The notes beneath the pieces are model-generated. The model searched no databases. It had not been told where the DNA came from and saw nothing but the letters and a program-made list of their open reading frames with translations. From Terriglobia bacterium (lineage in GTDB: Bacteria; Acidobacteriota; Terriglobia; Bryobacterales; Bryobacteraceae), in the NCBI GenBank assembly GCA_020073115.1, contig JAIQFU010000020.1, forward strand, positions 14,541 to 49,681: a DNA stretch of 35,141 nt. The letters are read 5' to 3'. Shown piece after piece: positions 1 to 8,974 of the stretch. Position numbers and translations under genes: made by a program. Position 1 is the first letter of the stretch. Each line of letters starts with the position of its first letter.

Positions 1-884
1 CGGCCAGCGAGAAATACCGGGCGCAGGGCATTCTCTGGCTGAGCGCCCGGTGGGGCGGAGCGCTTACGCCGGCGTTGGTGAACCTGGTGATCGGGAATGT
101 CGGGTGGCGGCATACTTTTGAGCTGTTCGGCTGCCTGGGCGTGGTCTGGGCCGTCCTGTTCTTCCGCTGGTTCCACGACAGCCCGATGGAGAACCCGCGG
201 CTCAACGCGGCCGAGCGCGAATTGCTCAGCGCCAGCGCCAAACTGGCGCCGGGCCGCGCGGATGTGCCCTGGGGGCGGATTGTGCGTTCCCGCCAGGCGT
301 GGCTGCTGTGCGCCCAGTACTTCTGCCATTCCTACGGCTTCTATTTCTACATGACCTGGCTCCCGACCTATCTGCGGGAGGGCCGGCACGTGGCGCTCGC
401 CGCCAGCGCCGTGCTGGGCGCCCTGCCGCTATTCCTGGGCGGCATCGGCAGTTCCGCCGGAGTCCTTCTGGCGAGGGCAGGCGCGCGCTGGACCGGCAGC
501 CTGGCCTCCGGACGCCGGATCACGGCGTATACCGCCTTTGGCGGCGCCTGCGGGTTTCTCACGCTCTCCACGCTGGCGCTGGATCCCGTATACGCCATGG
601 TCATGATCGGCATGGCCAGTTTCTGCAGCGACCTGGCGATGCCTACGGCGTGGTCCGCCACCATGGACGTGGGCGGCCGGTTTGCGGGCACGCTGTCCGG
701 AGCCATGAACATGTGCGGCAACATCGGCGGCGCGCTCTCGCCGCTGGCGATCGGCTATATCCTGAGCGGGACCGGCAACAACTGGAACCTGACGTTTTAC
801 GTTTCCGCGGTAATCTACATCATCGGCCTGCTGGCCTGGATGTTCCTGGATCCGGTGACGCCGATCGAAAGCCGCGCCAGCTAA
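1..884 (+). CDS. MFS transporter, anion:cation symporter-like (5' truncated)
   Basis: The reading frame is open from base 3, so the gene starts before the window and about 293 C-terminal residues are visible. The product is an inner-membrane secondary carrier. The visible part opens with an R-A-Q-G-I-L-W-L-S-A-R-W-G-G-A-L-T-P stretch, which resembles the conserved helix-4 region of the anion:cation symporter (ACS) group, whose members carry organic acids and sugar acids. Several further hydrophobic helices follow, including FCHSYGFYFYMTWLPTYL and the late NMCGNIGGALSPLAIGYIL segment, which is typical of this group. A sugar-acid substrate would suit the neighbouring dehydratase genes, but the sequence does not prove the substrate. 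The stop is TAA, and 119 bases separate it from the next gene. Confidence 0.85.
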   Translation, partial: ASEKYRAQGILWLSARWGGALTPALVNLVIGNVGWRHTFELFGCLGVVWAVLFFRWFHDSPMENPRLNAAERELLSASAKLAPGRADVPWGRIVRSRQAWLLCAQYFCHSYGFYFYMTWLPTYLREGRHVALAASAVLGALPLFLGGIGSSAGVLLARAGARWTGSLASGRRITAYTAFGGACGFLTLSTLALDPVYAMVMIGMASFCSDLAMPTAWSATMDVGGRFAGTLSGAMNMCGNIGGALSPLAIGYILSGTGNNWNLTFYVSAVIYIIGLLAWMFLDPVTPIESRAS

Positions 885-956
885 ACCCGCCGAGGACCGG
901 GCGCTGACGTGTTCCCGGCGCAGAGCCGCGACGGGGAGGAGCGGTGATGGGCGGTC

Positions 957-985
957 TTGTCTTTAGCCCCGGGATCGGCTATCTT
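957..985 (+). promoter_or_regulatory. Candidate sigma70-type promoter for the TonB receptor
   Basis: TTGTCT at 957-962 and TATCTT at 980-985 are separated by 17 bases. Each matches the housekeeping consensus at four of six positions. Transcription would start near 992, giving a very short leader before the ATG at 1004. It lies inside the alternative N-terminal extension starting at 944, so it counts against that longer start. Confidence 0.35.
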
Positions 986-1003
986 TGCCTGAAAGTCCGA
1001 TTC

Positions 1004-4000
1004 ATGACCGTGATCCGGATTGCGGCGCTGGTTGCAGCGGGACTCCTGGCATGGGCGCAGGAACCATCCGGCCAAATCCTGGGCCGGGTCACCGACGCAT
1101 CCGGCTCGGTAGTCGTGGGCGCCAGGGTCAGGGCCGTCCGGGCTGTCTCCAGCGCCACGGCGGCGGACGCCACCGGCCTCACCGGCGAATACGCCCTGCG
1201 CGGACTGCTCCCCGGCTCGTATGCCGTTTCGATCGAGATGCCGGGTTTCCGGTCCTTCGTCCAGAAACGCGTGCTGGTCCACGCCGGCGCGGAGGCCACG
1301 GTCGATGCCCGCCTGGAAGTAGGGCCCGCGCGGGAGAGCGTCCGCGTGGTGGAGGAAACACCCCTCCTGGATATGGCCTCCGGCGGTTCCGGCATTCTCA
1401 TCGACGCCGAAAAACTGCTGGAACTGCCCTTCCGGAACGGCAACCCGATGGGGTTGGCGCTGCTCGCCCCGGGCGTCCTCAACCTGGCGGAGGGCGGAAC
1501 CACCCGGGCATACGATAACGAAAACCTGTCGGCTCTATCGGTCCATGGCTCCGGTCCGGGGTCGCACGAGTTCAGCCTCGACGGTGCGGTGAACACCGGA
1601 GGAATGAGCGGCAATGTCGCGCACGTGCCGCCCGCGGCGGCGGTGGCCGAGTTCCGCATCAACACGTCGTCTTTCGACGTGGGCCGGGGTTTTTCCATGG
1701 GCTCGCATGTGAACCTCAGCCTCCGTTCGGGCGGGAGCCGGCTGCACGGCCAGTTGAGCTACTCCGTGGAAAACCCCGTGGCCAATGCCAACTCATTTTT
1801 CTCCAACCGGTCGAAATCAGGGAAGGACAACTTCCGCGCCAACCACTGGACGGCCTACGCCAGCGGCCCGGTTCCCTCACTTCCCGGCCGCAAGAAACGC
1901 ACGTTCTGGATGTACGCCTACGAGGGGATTCACGCCGCGCAGCCCTACCGCAACAACAGCCTCTCGTACACGGTCCCCACCCCCTCGGAGCGGCAGGGTA
2001 ATTTCGCCGATCTGCTGCCTTTCGGCTCCCAATACAAGATCTACGATCCCCTCACCACGGTTCCGGCGTCCACGCCCGGCCGCTATACCCGCACCGTTTT
2101 CCCGGGCAATATCATCCCTCCTTCGCGCCTCAGCCAGGCGGCGGCCAACATCCTGGCGGAATATTATCCGCTGCCGAACGTGCCCGGGGCCAAGCCCACG
2201 GGCGTCAACTTCGTGATGCCCTCGCTGGTGGCGAACCGCTTCCAGAACCACGTAGCGCGCCTCGACCACCAGCTCGGCGCGCGCGACAGGCTCACGCTGC
2301 GGGCCAGTTCGAGCGACCGCGGGCAGGATATCGAGCGCCGGTTCAACGGCGGAGCGGGCTCTTCGGGCGAACGGGAGAATCGCGGCTTCGGAGTGGACAG
2401 CGTGGTTGCGCTCAGCCCGCGCGTCGCTCTCAACCTGCGGTACAACTATACGCGCTACGTGGACGATTATGCGCCGCCCAGCGCGGGACTCGATCTGACG
2501 TCGCTCGGGTTCTCGCACAAATACGCGGACCAGTTGCGCGCCGTGGACCCCCGCAACCTGATGCTGCCCGACATCACGCCCACGGGCTACCCCGAGCTGA
2601 ACGGGCAGGCGATGACCCGTTCGGCGAGCGACATATACTCCGTGGGCGGAGACCTGGCCCGCTCCCGCGGAAGCCACAGCCTCCGTTTCGGCGTGGAACA
2701 CCGCCTCTACCGCGATACCAGCGGCAACACCGGCCGCTCCTCCGGAAAACTGGATTTCAGCACGAATTGGACGCGGGGCCCTCTCGACAACTCGGCGGCG
2801 GCGCCGGCCGGCCAGGGGCTGGCGAGTTTCCTGCTGGGGCTGCCTACCGGCGCATGGACGTAAACCCGAGCCTGGCCCAGCAATACCAGATCTCCGCGCT
2901 CTATTTCCAGGACGCGTGGAAGGTTCGGAAGCGGCTCACCCTCAGCCTCGGGCTGCGCTGGACCCACGACATCCCGACCACGGAGCGGTTCGACCGTTCC
3001 GTGCGCGGATTTGACTCTGACGCCGTCAGCCCCATTGCCGCCGCGGCGGAGGCGAAGTACGCCAAGAGTCCGTCCCCCCAGCTTTCGCCCGCGGACTTTC
3101 ACGTCCGCGGCGGGCTTCTGTTCGCCGGCGTGGGCGGACAGCCGCGCAGCCTGTGGAGGAGCGATTGGCTGAATTTCGCCCCGCGCATCGGCCTGGCGTG
3201 GATGGCCGGATCCAAAATGGTGGGACGCGCCGGCTACGGCGTGTTCTACGATCCGGCCCGCCGCAACGCCATCCAGACCGGTTTCAGCCGGCAGACCACC
3301 CTGGTGGCCTCGCAGGATACGGGGCAGACCTACATCGCCAGCCTGGAAGACCCGTTCCCGAAAGGGTTCAACATGCCCACGGGATCTTCGCTGGGGTTGA
3401 TGACCAACGCGGGGCAGAGCGTCACGGTGATTCCCGGCCAGGCGCTCAATCCCTACATGCAGCATTGGGAGGCGATCCTGCAGAAGGCCGCGGGAGGGAC
3501 AGCCGCGTTCGAAATCGGTTATGTGGGGACTCGCGGCGTCCACCTGCGCGCGCAGCGCCAGCTGGACCCGGTTCCGTTGGAACGGCTCAGCCGGTCGCTC
3601 GTGCGGGATAACACGCAATACGCCATCCTGACCACGAATGTCGCGAACCCGTTCTATCCGCTGTTGCCCTCCACCAGCCTTTCCGGCAGCACCGTGCAAC
3701 TCCAGCAACTCCTGCGCCCGTACCCGCAGTTCACAGGCGTGACCGCGACGGCCAACGACGGGTTCTCCTGGTATCACGGTCTCCAGGCGCTGGCGCAGCG
3801 GCGGTTCAGGAACGGCTTCGCGCTGGCCTCGTACACGTGGTCCAAGTACATGGAGGCCACGTCGTTCTTGAACGAGGCCGACCCCGCGCCGGCGCGTTCG
3901 ATCTCGCCTTCCGACCGCGCCCATCGGCTGGTGGCGGCCGGCCTCTACGAATTGCCGTTCGGCCGGAGCAGGAAAGGGTTTCGCTGGTCCCTGGCGCGCG

Positions 4001-4422
4001 GGTGGCAGGTACAGGCCATATACCAGCGGCAGAGCGGGGCGCCATTGAGCTTCGGCAACGTGCTTTACTACGGGGGACAGGTCGGCCTGCCGGCGGACCG
4101 GCGCTCCCCCGAACGCTGGTTCAACACCGCGGTTTTCGAGCGCGCTACCGCCAACCAGTTGGTCTATAACGTCCGGTTTTTCCCGTTGCGCCTGGCGGAT
4201 GTCCGCTCGATGGGGCTCAATCTCCTGGACCTGGGGATGAGCAGAAAACTGCGCGCGGGCGAGCGGGCCACGGTCGAACTGCGGGCGGACGCGTTCAACG
4301 TCCTCAACCACACCCGCTTCGCCGCGCCGAACACATCCCCCACCAGCACGGATTTCGGCGCGGTGACGGCCACCTCGCAGTTGCCGCGGAACCTGGAGTT
4401 CACCCTGCGCCTCCAGTTTTGA
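1004..4422 (+). pseudogene. TonB-dependent receptor with carboxypeptidase-like domain (frameshifted)
   Basis: This is an outer-membrane receptor of the Oar-like type, about 1,140 residues once the frame is repaired, which is normal for acidobacterial members. A signal peptide (MTVIRIAALVAAGLLAWAQ) is followed by a carboxypeptidase regulatory-like beta-sandwich at residues about 22-105 (GRVTDASG...GEYALRGLLPGSY), a plug domain, and a long beta-barrel ending in the aromatic terminus FTLRLQF. Reading breaks near 2849-2853. The first frame runs ...LLGLPTG and then stops at TAA 2861-2863, while the barrel continues in the -1 frame from MDVNPSLAQQYQ at 2854. One missing base in a GGCGGC-like stretch explains this. 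A longer start (GTG 944 or ATG 947) has a strong GGGAGGAG ribosome site but puts extra residues before the signal peptide. I prefer 1004. The break may be a true mutation or a sequencing error. Confidence 0.85.
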
Positions 4423-4448
4423 CCCTATTCATATAACCGACATATTAT
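4419..4448 (+). promoter_or_regulatory. Promoter of the padR-permease operon
   Basis: TTGACC at 4419-4424 overlaps the TGA stop of the TonB receptor. After an 18-base spacer comes TATTAT at 4443-4448. Each matches the sigma70 consensus at five of six positions. The spacer holds an imperfect inverted repeat, CATATAA...TATTATG (4430-4449), which lies across the -10 box where a PadR-type repressor could bind. The operator role is inference. Confidence 0.55.
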
Positions 4449-4478
4449 GGTAATCTGAATCCGGAAAGGGAGGCGCAA

Positions 4479-4808
4479 ATGAGCAAACCGGCGGCGCTCG
4501 TACAGGGCACGCTGTACCTGCTGATCCTCAAGATCCTCGAACTGGAGCCCAGGACCGGGTGGGCCATCTCGCAGCGCCTGCGGCAGATGTCCAACGAGAC
4601 CTTGCAGGCCAGCCACGGGTCGCTCTATCCGGCGCTCCACAAGTTGGAGCACGAGGGTTGGATTCGCGGCGAGTGGCGGGAGTCCGCCGGCGGGCGGCCG
4701 TCGAAGTTCTATTCCCTGACGCGGGCGGGCCGGCGGCAGCTTCAGGTGGAAGCGGACAACTGGGCGCGGCTGTCGGCGGCCATCAACGGGATTCTGGAGT
4801 CCGCGTAG
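4479..4808 (+). CDS. PadR-family transcriptional regulator
   Basis: This is a 109-residue winged-helix regulator of the short PadR type. The pattern LVQGTLYLLILKILELEP, then a recognition segment QASHGSLYPALHKLEHEGWI and the wing GGRPSKFYSLTRAGRRQL, is characteristic of the family. A long C-terminal helix probably serves dimerisation. A GGGAGG ribosome site lies just ahead of the ATG. The gene ends 35 bases before the permease gene and is probably co-transcribed with it. PadR proteins usually repress their own operon, and the promoter at 4419-4448 contains a possible operator. The effector is unknown. Confidence 0.93.
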   Translation: MSKPAALVQGTLYLLILKILELEPRTGWAISQRLRQMSNETLQASHGSLYPALHKLEHEGWIRGEWRESAGGRPSKFYSLTRAGRRQLQVEADNWARLSAAINGILESA

Positions 4809-4843
4809 GGCCGCCCGGAGGCCGGCCCTGCCAAGGAGGCGCA

Positions 4844-7471
4844 ATGCGGTTTCTGCAAGAACTGTCGCTTCTGTTCCGCGCCGTGTTCCGGCGGCCGGAC
4901 GTCGAACGGGAGATGGAGGCCGAGCTGGCCGGGCACCTCGAATGTGAAGTCCGGCAGCTGATCGCCAGCGGCGTGCCCCCGGCGGAAGCCCGGCGGCGCG
5001 CCGCGGCCGGCATGGGGCGCATAGATTCCATCAAAGAGGAGTGCCGGGACGCGCGCGGCACGGCGGCCTGGGAGCAACTCAGGCAGGATGCCTCTTTCGG
5101 CGCCAGGCTGCTGTTCAAGAACCGCGCCTCTCCGGCGGTCGCGTTGGCGACCATGGCGCTGGGGATCGGCTCCACCACGGCGGTGTTTAGCATCGTAGAC
5201 ACGGTCCTGATCCGGCCGCTGCCATTCCCGCGCCCCGATCGGCTGTACTGGGTGAGAGACATAGGCGTCCGCGGAGCTTTCGATACGCTCCAGGCGAATA
5301 GCCGCCTGGCCGAATACGCCGCCGATACCGGGGTGCGCGCCTTCAACACCGCGGGCCGGGACTGGCCGGAGCGTGTGAAAGGCAGCGAAGTATCGGCTAA
5401 TTTCTTCCAGACGCTTGGCGTGCGCCCGCTGCTGGGGCGAGGGTTCGCCGGCGGCGAAAACCGTCCGGGCGCGGCGCGCGTGGCGGTCCTCAGCTATGAC
5501 TACTGGACCCGGCGATACGGGGCGCGGCGCGACGCCATCGGGCAGCGGCTCCCGCTGGACGAGGTGGGGTACGAGATCGTCGGCGTGATGCCCGCCGGAT
5601 TCCGCTACCCGGCGCCGGAAGCCAGTTTCTGGGTCCCCATGAGTCTCGATCCGCGAGACATCGGCGAATACTGGGGTTCGGGGATCGCCGGCTTCTTCGC
5701 GCGCCTGCACGATGGCGTCACGCCCGAGGCGGCCGAGGCGGAACTGCGCGCCTGGGTCACGAACATCCGGCCCATGTTTCCCTGGCGGATGCCGGACGCG
5801 TGGGGGGTGGGGGCCGGGTTGACGGAACTGCGGGAGTCTCTGGTGGCCGGCGCGAGGACCAGAGGACTGCTGCTGTTCGGCGTGGCGGGGCTGGTGCTGC
5901 TGATCGCGATCGTGAACGTGGCGAACCTGATGATCGGGCAGACGGCGGCGCGCCAGAGGGAACTCGCGCTGCGCGCCTCCCTGGGGGCTACGCCTGGCCG
6001 CCTGGCGAGGCAACTCCTGACCGAAGCCGTGGCGCTCGCGGCCGCCGGAGGGATTCTGGGTACGGCGCTCGCTTTCGCCCAGTTGGCGGCGCTGAAGCGC
6101 CTTTTGCCCGCCGCCACGCCCCGCCTGGCCGAAGTTGCGATCGACGGGCGGGTGCTGGCGTTCGCGGCGGCGGTCTCGCTGGGGAGCGGGCTGCTGTTCG
6201 GCCTGCTGCCCGCCTGGCGCGCGCGCACACGGCAGTCTCTGGCGGCTCTGGAGGGCAGCCGCGCCACGTCCGGCGGGCGGGCGGTGAGGACGGACGCCGC
6301 GCTGGTCGTCACGGAGGCGGCGTTCGCCACCATTCTCCTGGTTGGCGCCGGTCTCCTGTTGCGCACGTTCTGGTCCATGCTGCACGTCGATCCCGGCTTC
6401 CGCCCCGAAGCGGTGGTAACCGCCGAACTCAGCCCCGGCCGTTCCGCCGCCGCGTCGGCGGCGAAGAGCGCGGCGCTGTACCAGCAGGTTAGGGACCGGC
6501 TCGCCGGATACCCCGGGGTGACGCACGCCGCGGCGGCGAGTTCGCTCCCGCTCACGCCGGAGATCACGGCGGTGGCGACCGCCATCGAAGATCACCCGAT
6601 TCCGCCGCAAGACCCGCAACTGGTTCTATGGACCACGGAGGTGACGCCCGACTACCTGGACGCTCTCGGCGTTCCCTTGTTGCGGGGGCGCCGGTTCACC
6701 GCGGCGGACCGCCGCGGCGCGCCGGAGGTGGCGCTCATCAGCCGGGCGACGGCGCTCCATTTCTGGCCCGGCGGCGATCCGGTTGGAAAGCGGCTCAAGC
6801 CTTTCTCGAACGACGAATGGCGCACCATCGTGGGCGTAGTGGACGATGTGAGGAGTTACAGCATTGCGGGCCCGCCCGGTTGGATCAGCGGCGAGATCTA
6901 CGTTCCGCTGGCGCAGCCCATATGGGTCCCGCAGACAGTCTCTCTCGCGGTCCGCTTCCGCGGCGATCCGGGCGCCTTCGAAAAGCGCCTGCCGGGAATG
7001 ATCCAGGAAGTGTGCGCGGCCTGCGCGGTGAACAGGATCGCGCCCCTGGACGCGGTCGTGGCGCGGGCGGTGGAGACGCCGAGATCCACGGCATGGCTGG
7101 TGGGCGGGTTTGCGCTTCTTGCCCTGGGACTGGCCGCGGCCGGAACGTACGGCGTAGTCAACCACGGCGTCGTGCGGCGGACGCGCGAACTGGGCGTGCG
7201 GCTCGCGTTGGGCGCCGGACGGGCCCGGCTGACCGCCCTGGTTCTCGGGGCGACCCTGCGTTACACGCTGGTGGGAGCGGCGATCGGCCTGGCCGTCTCC
7301 TGGGGGCTCGCACGATCGATCCGGACGCTCCTTTTCGGAGTCGCCGCGCACGACGTCGTGAGCTTCGTGGTCCCGCCGCTCGTTTTAATCGCCATGGGCG
7401 TTCTGGCGAGCCTGCTCCCAGTGCGGCGCGCGCTGCGGATCGATCCGGCGCAAGCGCTGCGCGAGGGGTAG
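4844..7471 (+). CDS. ABC transporter permease, acidobacterial duplicated orphan permease (ADOP) type
   Basis: This is an 875-residue inner-membrane protein. The N-terminus (MRFLQELSLLFRAVFRR, then ...EMEAELAGHLECEVRQLI) is a short cytoplasmic helical region seen in ADOP proteins. Two MacB/FtsX units follow. Each has a transmembrane helix (ALATMALGIGSTTAVFSIVD in the first unit), a large periplasmic MacB-like domain, and an FtsX bundle. The first bundle lies near residues 340-470 (LLFGVAGLVLLIAIVNVANL) and the second near residues 745-870 (GGFALLALGLAAAGTYGVVN). No ATPase gene is adjacent, hence 'orphan'. An AAGGAGG site 7 bases before the ATG supports this start over longer in-frame options. 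The transported substrate cannot be read from sequence. Members of the wider MacB family move peptides, lipoproteins or antibiotics. Confidence 0.92.
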   Translation: MRFLQELSLLFRAVFRRPDVEREMEAELAGHLECEVRQLIASGVPPAEARRRAAAGMGRIDSIKEECRDARGTAAWEQLRQDASFGARLLFKNRASPAVALATMALGIGSTTAVFSIVDTVLIRPLPFPRPDRLYWVRDIGVRGAFDTLQANSRLAEYAADTGVRAFNTAGRDWPERVKGSEVSANFFQTLGVRPLLGRGFAGGENRPGAARVAVLSYDYWTRRYGARRDAIGQRLPLDEVGYEIVGVMPAGFRYPAPEASFWVPMSLDPRDIGEYWGSGIAGFFARLHDGVTPEAAEAELRAWVTNIRPMFPWRMPDAWGVGAGLTELRESLVAGARTRGLLLFGVAGLVLLIAIVNVANLMIGQTAARQRELALRASLGATPGRLARQLLTEAVALAAAGGILGTALAFAQLAALKRLLPAATPRLAEVAIDGRVLAFAAAVSLGSGLLFGLLPAWRARTRQSLAALEGSRATSGGRAVRTDAALVVTEAAFATILLVGAGLLLRTFWSMLHVDPGFRPEAVVTAELSPGRSAAASAAKSAALYQQVRDRLAGYPGVTHAAAASSLPLTPEITAVATAIEDHPIPPQDPQLVLWTTEVTPDYLDALGVPLLRGRRFTAADRRGAPEVALISRATALHFWPGGDPVGKRLKPFSNDEWRTIVGVVDDVRSYSIAGPPGWISGEIYVPLAQPIWVPQTVSLAVRFRGDPGAFEKRLPGMIQEVCAACAVNRIAPLDAVVARAVETPRSTAWLVGGFALLALGLAAAGTYGVVNHGVVRRTRELGVRLALGAGRARLTALVLGATLRYTLVGAAIGLAVSWGLARSIRTLLFGVAAHDVVSFVVPPLVLIAMGVLASLLPVRRALRIDPAQALREG

Positions 7472-7480
7472 GGTTCGTGG

Positions 7481-7576
7481 CGTGGGCATTCCTGCCTGCC
7501 GTGTCCCCACTCATGGGGACACGTTCGGGTCCGGATGTCGGCACGAGCGCCGGCACGGCAGGCAGGATTCCCCACG
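7481..7576. repeat. Palindromic repeat element between convergent genes
   Basis: Outer arms 7481-7503 and 7554-7576 are inverted copies matching at 21 of 23 bases. Inside is a perfect 9-bp hairpin, GTGTCCCCA / TGGGGACAC (7501-7509, 7514-7522), and a second GC-rich stem-loop near 7537-7555. It fills the gap between the ends of the permease gene and the isomerase-family gene, where it could act as a bidirectional terminator. Its arm sequence (GTGGGC-TTCC-GCCTGCC type) resembles the element at 22833-22916. Confidence 0.85.
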
Positions 7577-7581
7577 CCGCA

Positions 7582-8907
7582 TCACGCCAGGTTCAGCCCT
7601 GTGAACTCGCAGAGCATCTGCAACTCGGCCATCCAATCCCCGTAAACCAGCGCGAAATGGTGCTCCACCGCCAACCGCATCACCCGGTCCAGGAACGCCC
7701 GCGCGGAGGGTTCGGGCCTCACCGCGGCCACGCTGCCGCGGACGCCTTCGGATTCCACCACCTCTCCCCGGGCGGCGAACAACTGCAGCTCTCCCTTCGT
7801 GGGCCGCATCAGCTTCGCCAGCGTAACCCCGCCCCGCTTGAACGGGAATTCCACCGTTGCCCCGGTCCCGGTGCGCATGTGGGCGCGAATGCGGATGTCC
7901 TCGGGGCGCGCGGCCAGCGAAGGCGCGGCGGCGCCGCAGTGCGCCAATTGGATCGCCCCCTCCTGTTCCAGGTAGCCGGTGATATCGAAATTGAAGGCCG
8001 GCGCGTCCGCCAGCCGGCTGAGAATCCAGGTGGTGATCAGGGCCGTCAGGTCCACCTCGCAGGTGCTGGGAACCCCATCCTCCGCCATGAGCGCGTGGGC
8101 CGCGCAGGGCGTGATCTTACGCTGGTCGCGAAGCTCGGGCCAGCAGCGCACGCAATACCCGTCGAGCTTGTTCCGGCGCACGGTCTCCTGCAACGCCGGG
8201 TAAAGCCGGAGGTTTTCGCGCAGGCGTTCTTCGCCGATCTCCATGCCGCCGGCGGCGGCGCACCGGACGCGTTCGGCGGCCCGTGCGGTTTCCTCCCCCG
8301 GGGCCGCTTCGGCCATTCTCAGCAGGGCATCCAGATCCAGGTGAACGGTGGTGGCGCCGAGCGCCTTCTGGATTTCGGATTCGTCCACGCTCACGTCCAT
8401 CATCCCCGGGCAGGGATAGCCGGCGATGCCGAAGCGCGCCTTCCGCAACGCCCGCACCAGCGCGCCCACTTGGGCGGCTCGCATGGCGGTCTCGACGTTC
8501 TGCGGCGTGACAGCGCCCACGTGGTAGACATAGCGCTTTCCCAACCGCCGGATATTCGAACCGGACGTCACCAGGCCGCTGATGGGCGAGGGCATCGGGA
8601 TGTCCCGATCCAGGTACGGCAGGGCCCACAGGAGCATGGGGATGTCCATCAACTCCCGCGCCAGCGCCAGGGTGATATCTTCCGCCACCCAGGTGCAGAA
8701 GAACAGAATCGCGAGATCGATTTCTTTTTCGCGGAACTCCCGGGCGATCTCCACCGCGTCGTGGGAGGTCCGGGGGATCTCCGGCGCCACCACTTCGAGG
8801 CCCGATTGGCGCAGCCCGGCGATGGCGCTCTGCCGCATTTCGGCCACCGCAGCCACGTCGTAGAAGGGATGAACGCAACTGACGAATCCGGCCCTGGGGT
8901 GACTCAT
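7582..8907 (-). CDS. L-fucose/L-arabinose isomerase-family protein
   Basis: This 441-residue cytoplasmic protein has no leader. The N-terminal half (GFVSCVHPFYD..., LAILFFCTWVAED, PMLLWALPYLD) has the Rossmann-like layout of the fucose/arabinose isomerase fold. The C-terminal half carries candidate metal and substrate residues in STCEVDLTALIT (Glu, Asp), FNFDITG (Asp) and LAHCG (His). It is shorter than classical FucI (about 590 residues) and fits the shorter uncharacterised branch, so the sugar substrate is uncertain. Such enzymes interconvert aldoses and ketoses. The start has no clear ribosome site. A TATCAT -10 box lies 15 bases upstream, implying a leader of only about 8 bases. It is divergent from the secreted oxidoreductase gene at 8975, with shared promoter DNA. 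Confidence 0.8.
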   Translation of the reverse strand: MSHPRAGFVSCVHPFYDVAAVAEMRQSAIAGLRQSGLEVVAPEIPRTSHDAVEIAREFREKEIDLAILFFCTWVAEDITLALARELMDIPMLLWALPYLDRDIPMPSPISGLVTSGSNIRRLGKRYVYHVGAVTPQNVETAMRAAQVGALVRALRKARFGIAGYPCPGMMDVSVDESEIQKALGATTVHLDLDALLRMAEAAPGEETARAAERVRCAAAGGMEIGEERLRENLRLYPALQETVRRNKLDGYCVRCWPELRDQRKITPCAAHALMAEDGVPSTCEVDLTALITTWILSRLADAPAFNFDITGYLEQEGAIQLAHCGAAAPSLAARPEDIRIRAHMRTGTGATVEFPFKRGGVTLAKLMRPTKGELQLFAARGEVVESEGVRGSVAAVRPEPSARAFLDRVMRLAVEHHFALVYGDWMAELQMLCEFTGLNLA

Positions 8908-8928
8908 GGGTTGTCAGGCGCTATGATA
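8899..8928. promoter_or_regulatory. Overlapping divergent promoters
   Basis: The heptamer TATGATA at 8922-8928 reads as TATGAT on the plus strand (8922-8927) and TATCAT on the minus strand (8928-8923). Both are good -10 boxes. For the plus direction, GTGACT at 8899-8904 lies exactly 17 bases upstream. The minus-strand -35 is weak. The two promoters could not be occupied at the same time, so the isomerase-family gene and the oxidoreductase at 8975 may be expressed in competition. Confidence 0.45.
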
Positions 8929-8974
8929 CCGCTTATCGGAATCATGACCCCGAGGTCTCGAAGGAGGACCATCA

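Noticed and set aside
944-1003. Longer N-terminus for the TonB receptor from GTG 944 or ATG 947
   Set aside because: The ribosome site is good, but the start would add about 20 residues before a clean signal peptide, and a promoter fits inside this stretch. It is kept as an alternative only.
2707-4311. Long open frame on the minus strand opposite the TonB receptor, and similar antisense frames at 4742-6619, 15745-17103 and 21766-22962
   Set aside because: In GC-rich DNA, long stop-free antisense frames are expected. These lack recognisable domains and ribosome sites and lie over strongly supported genes.
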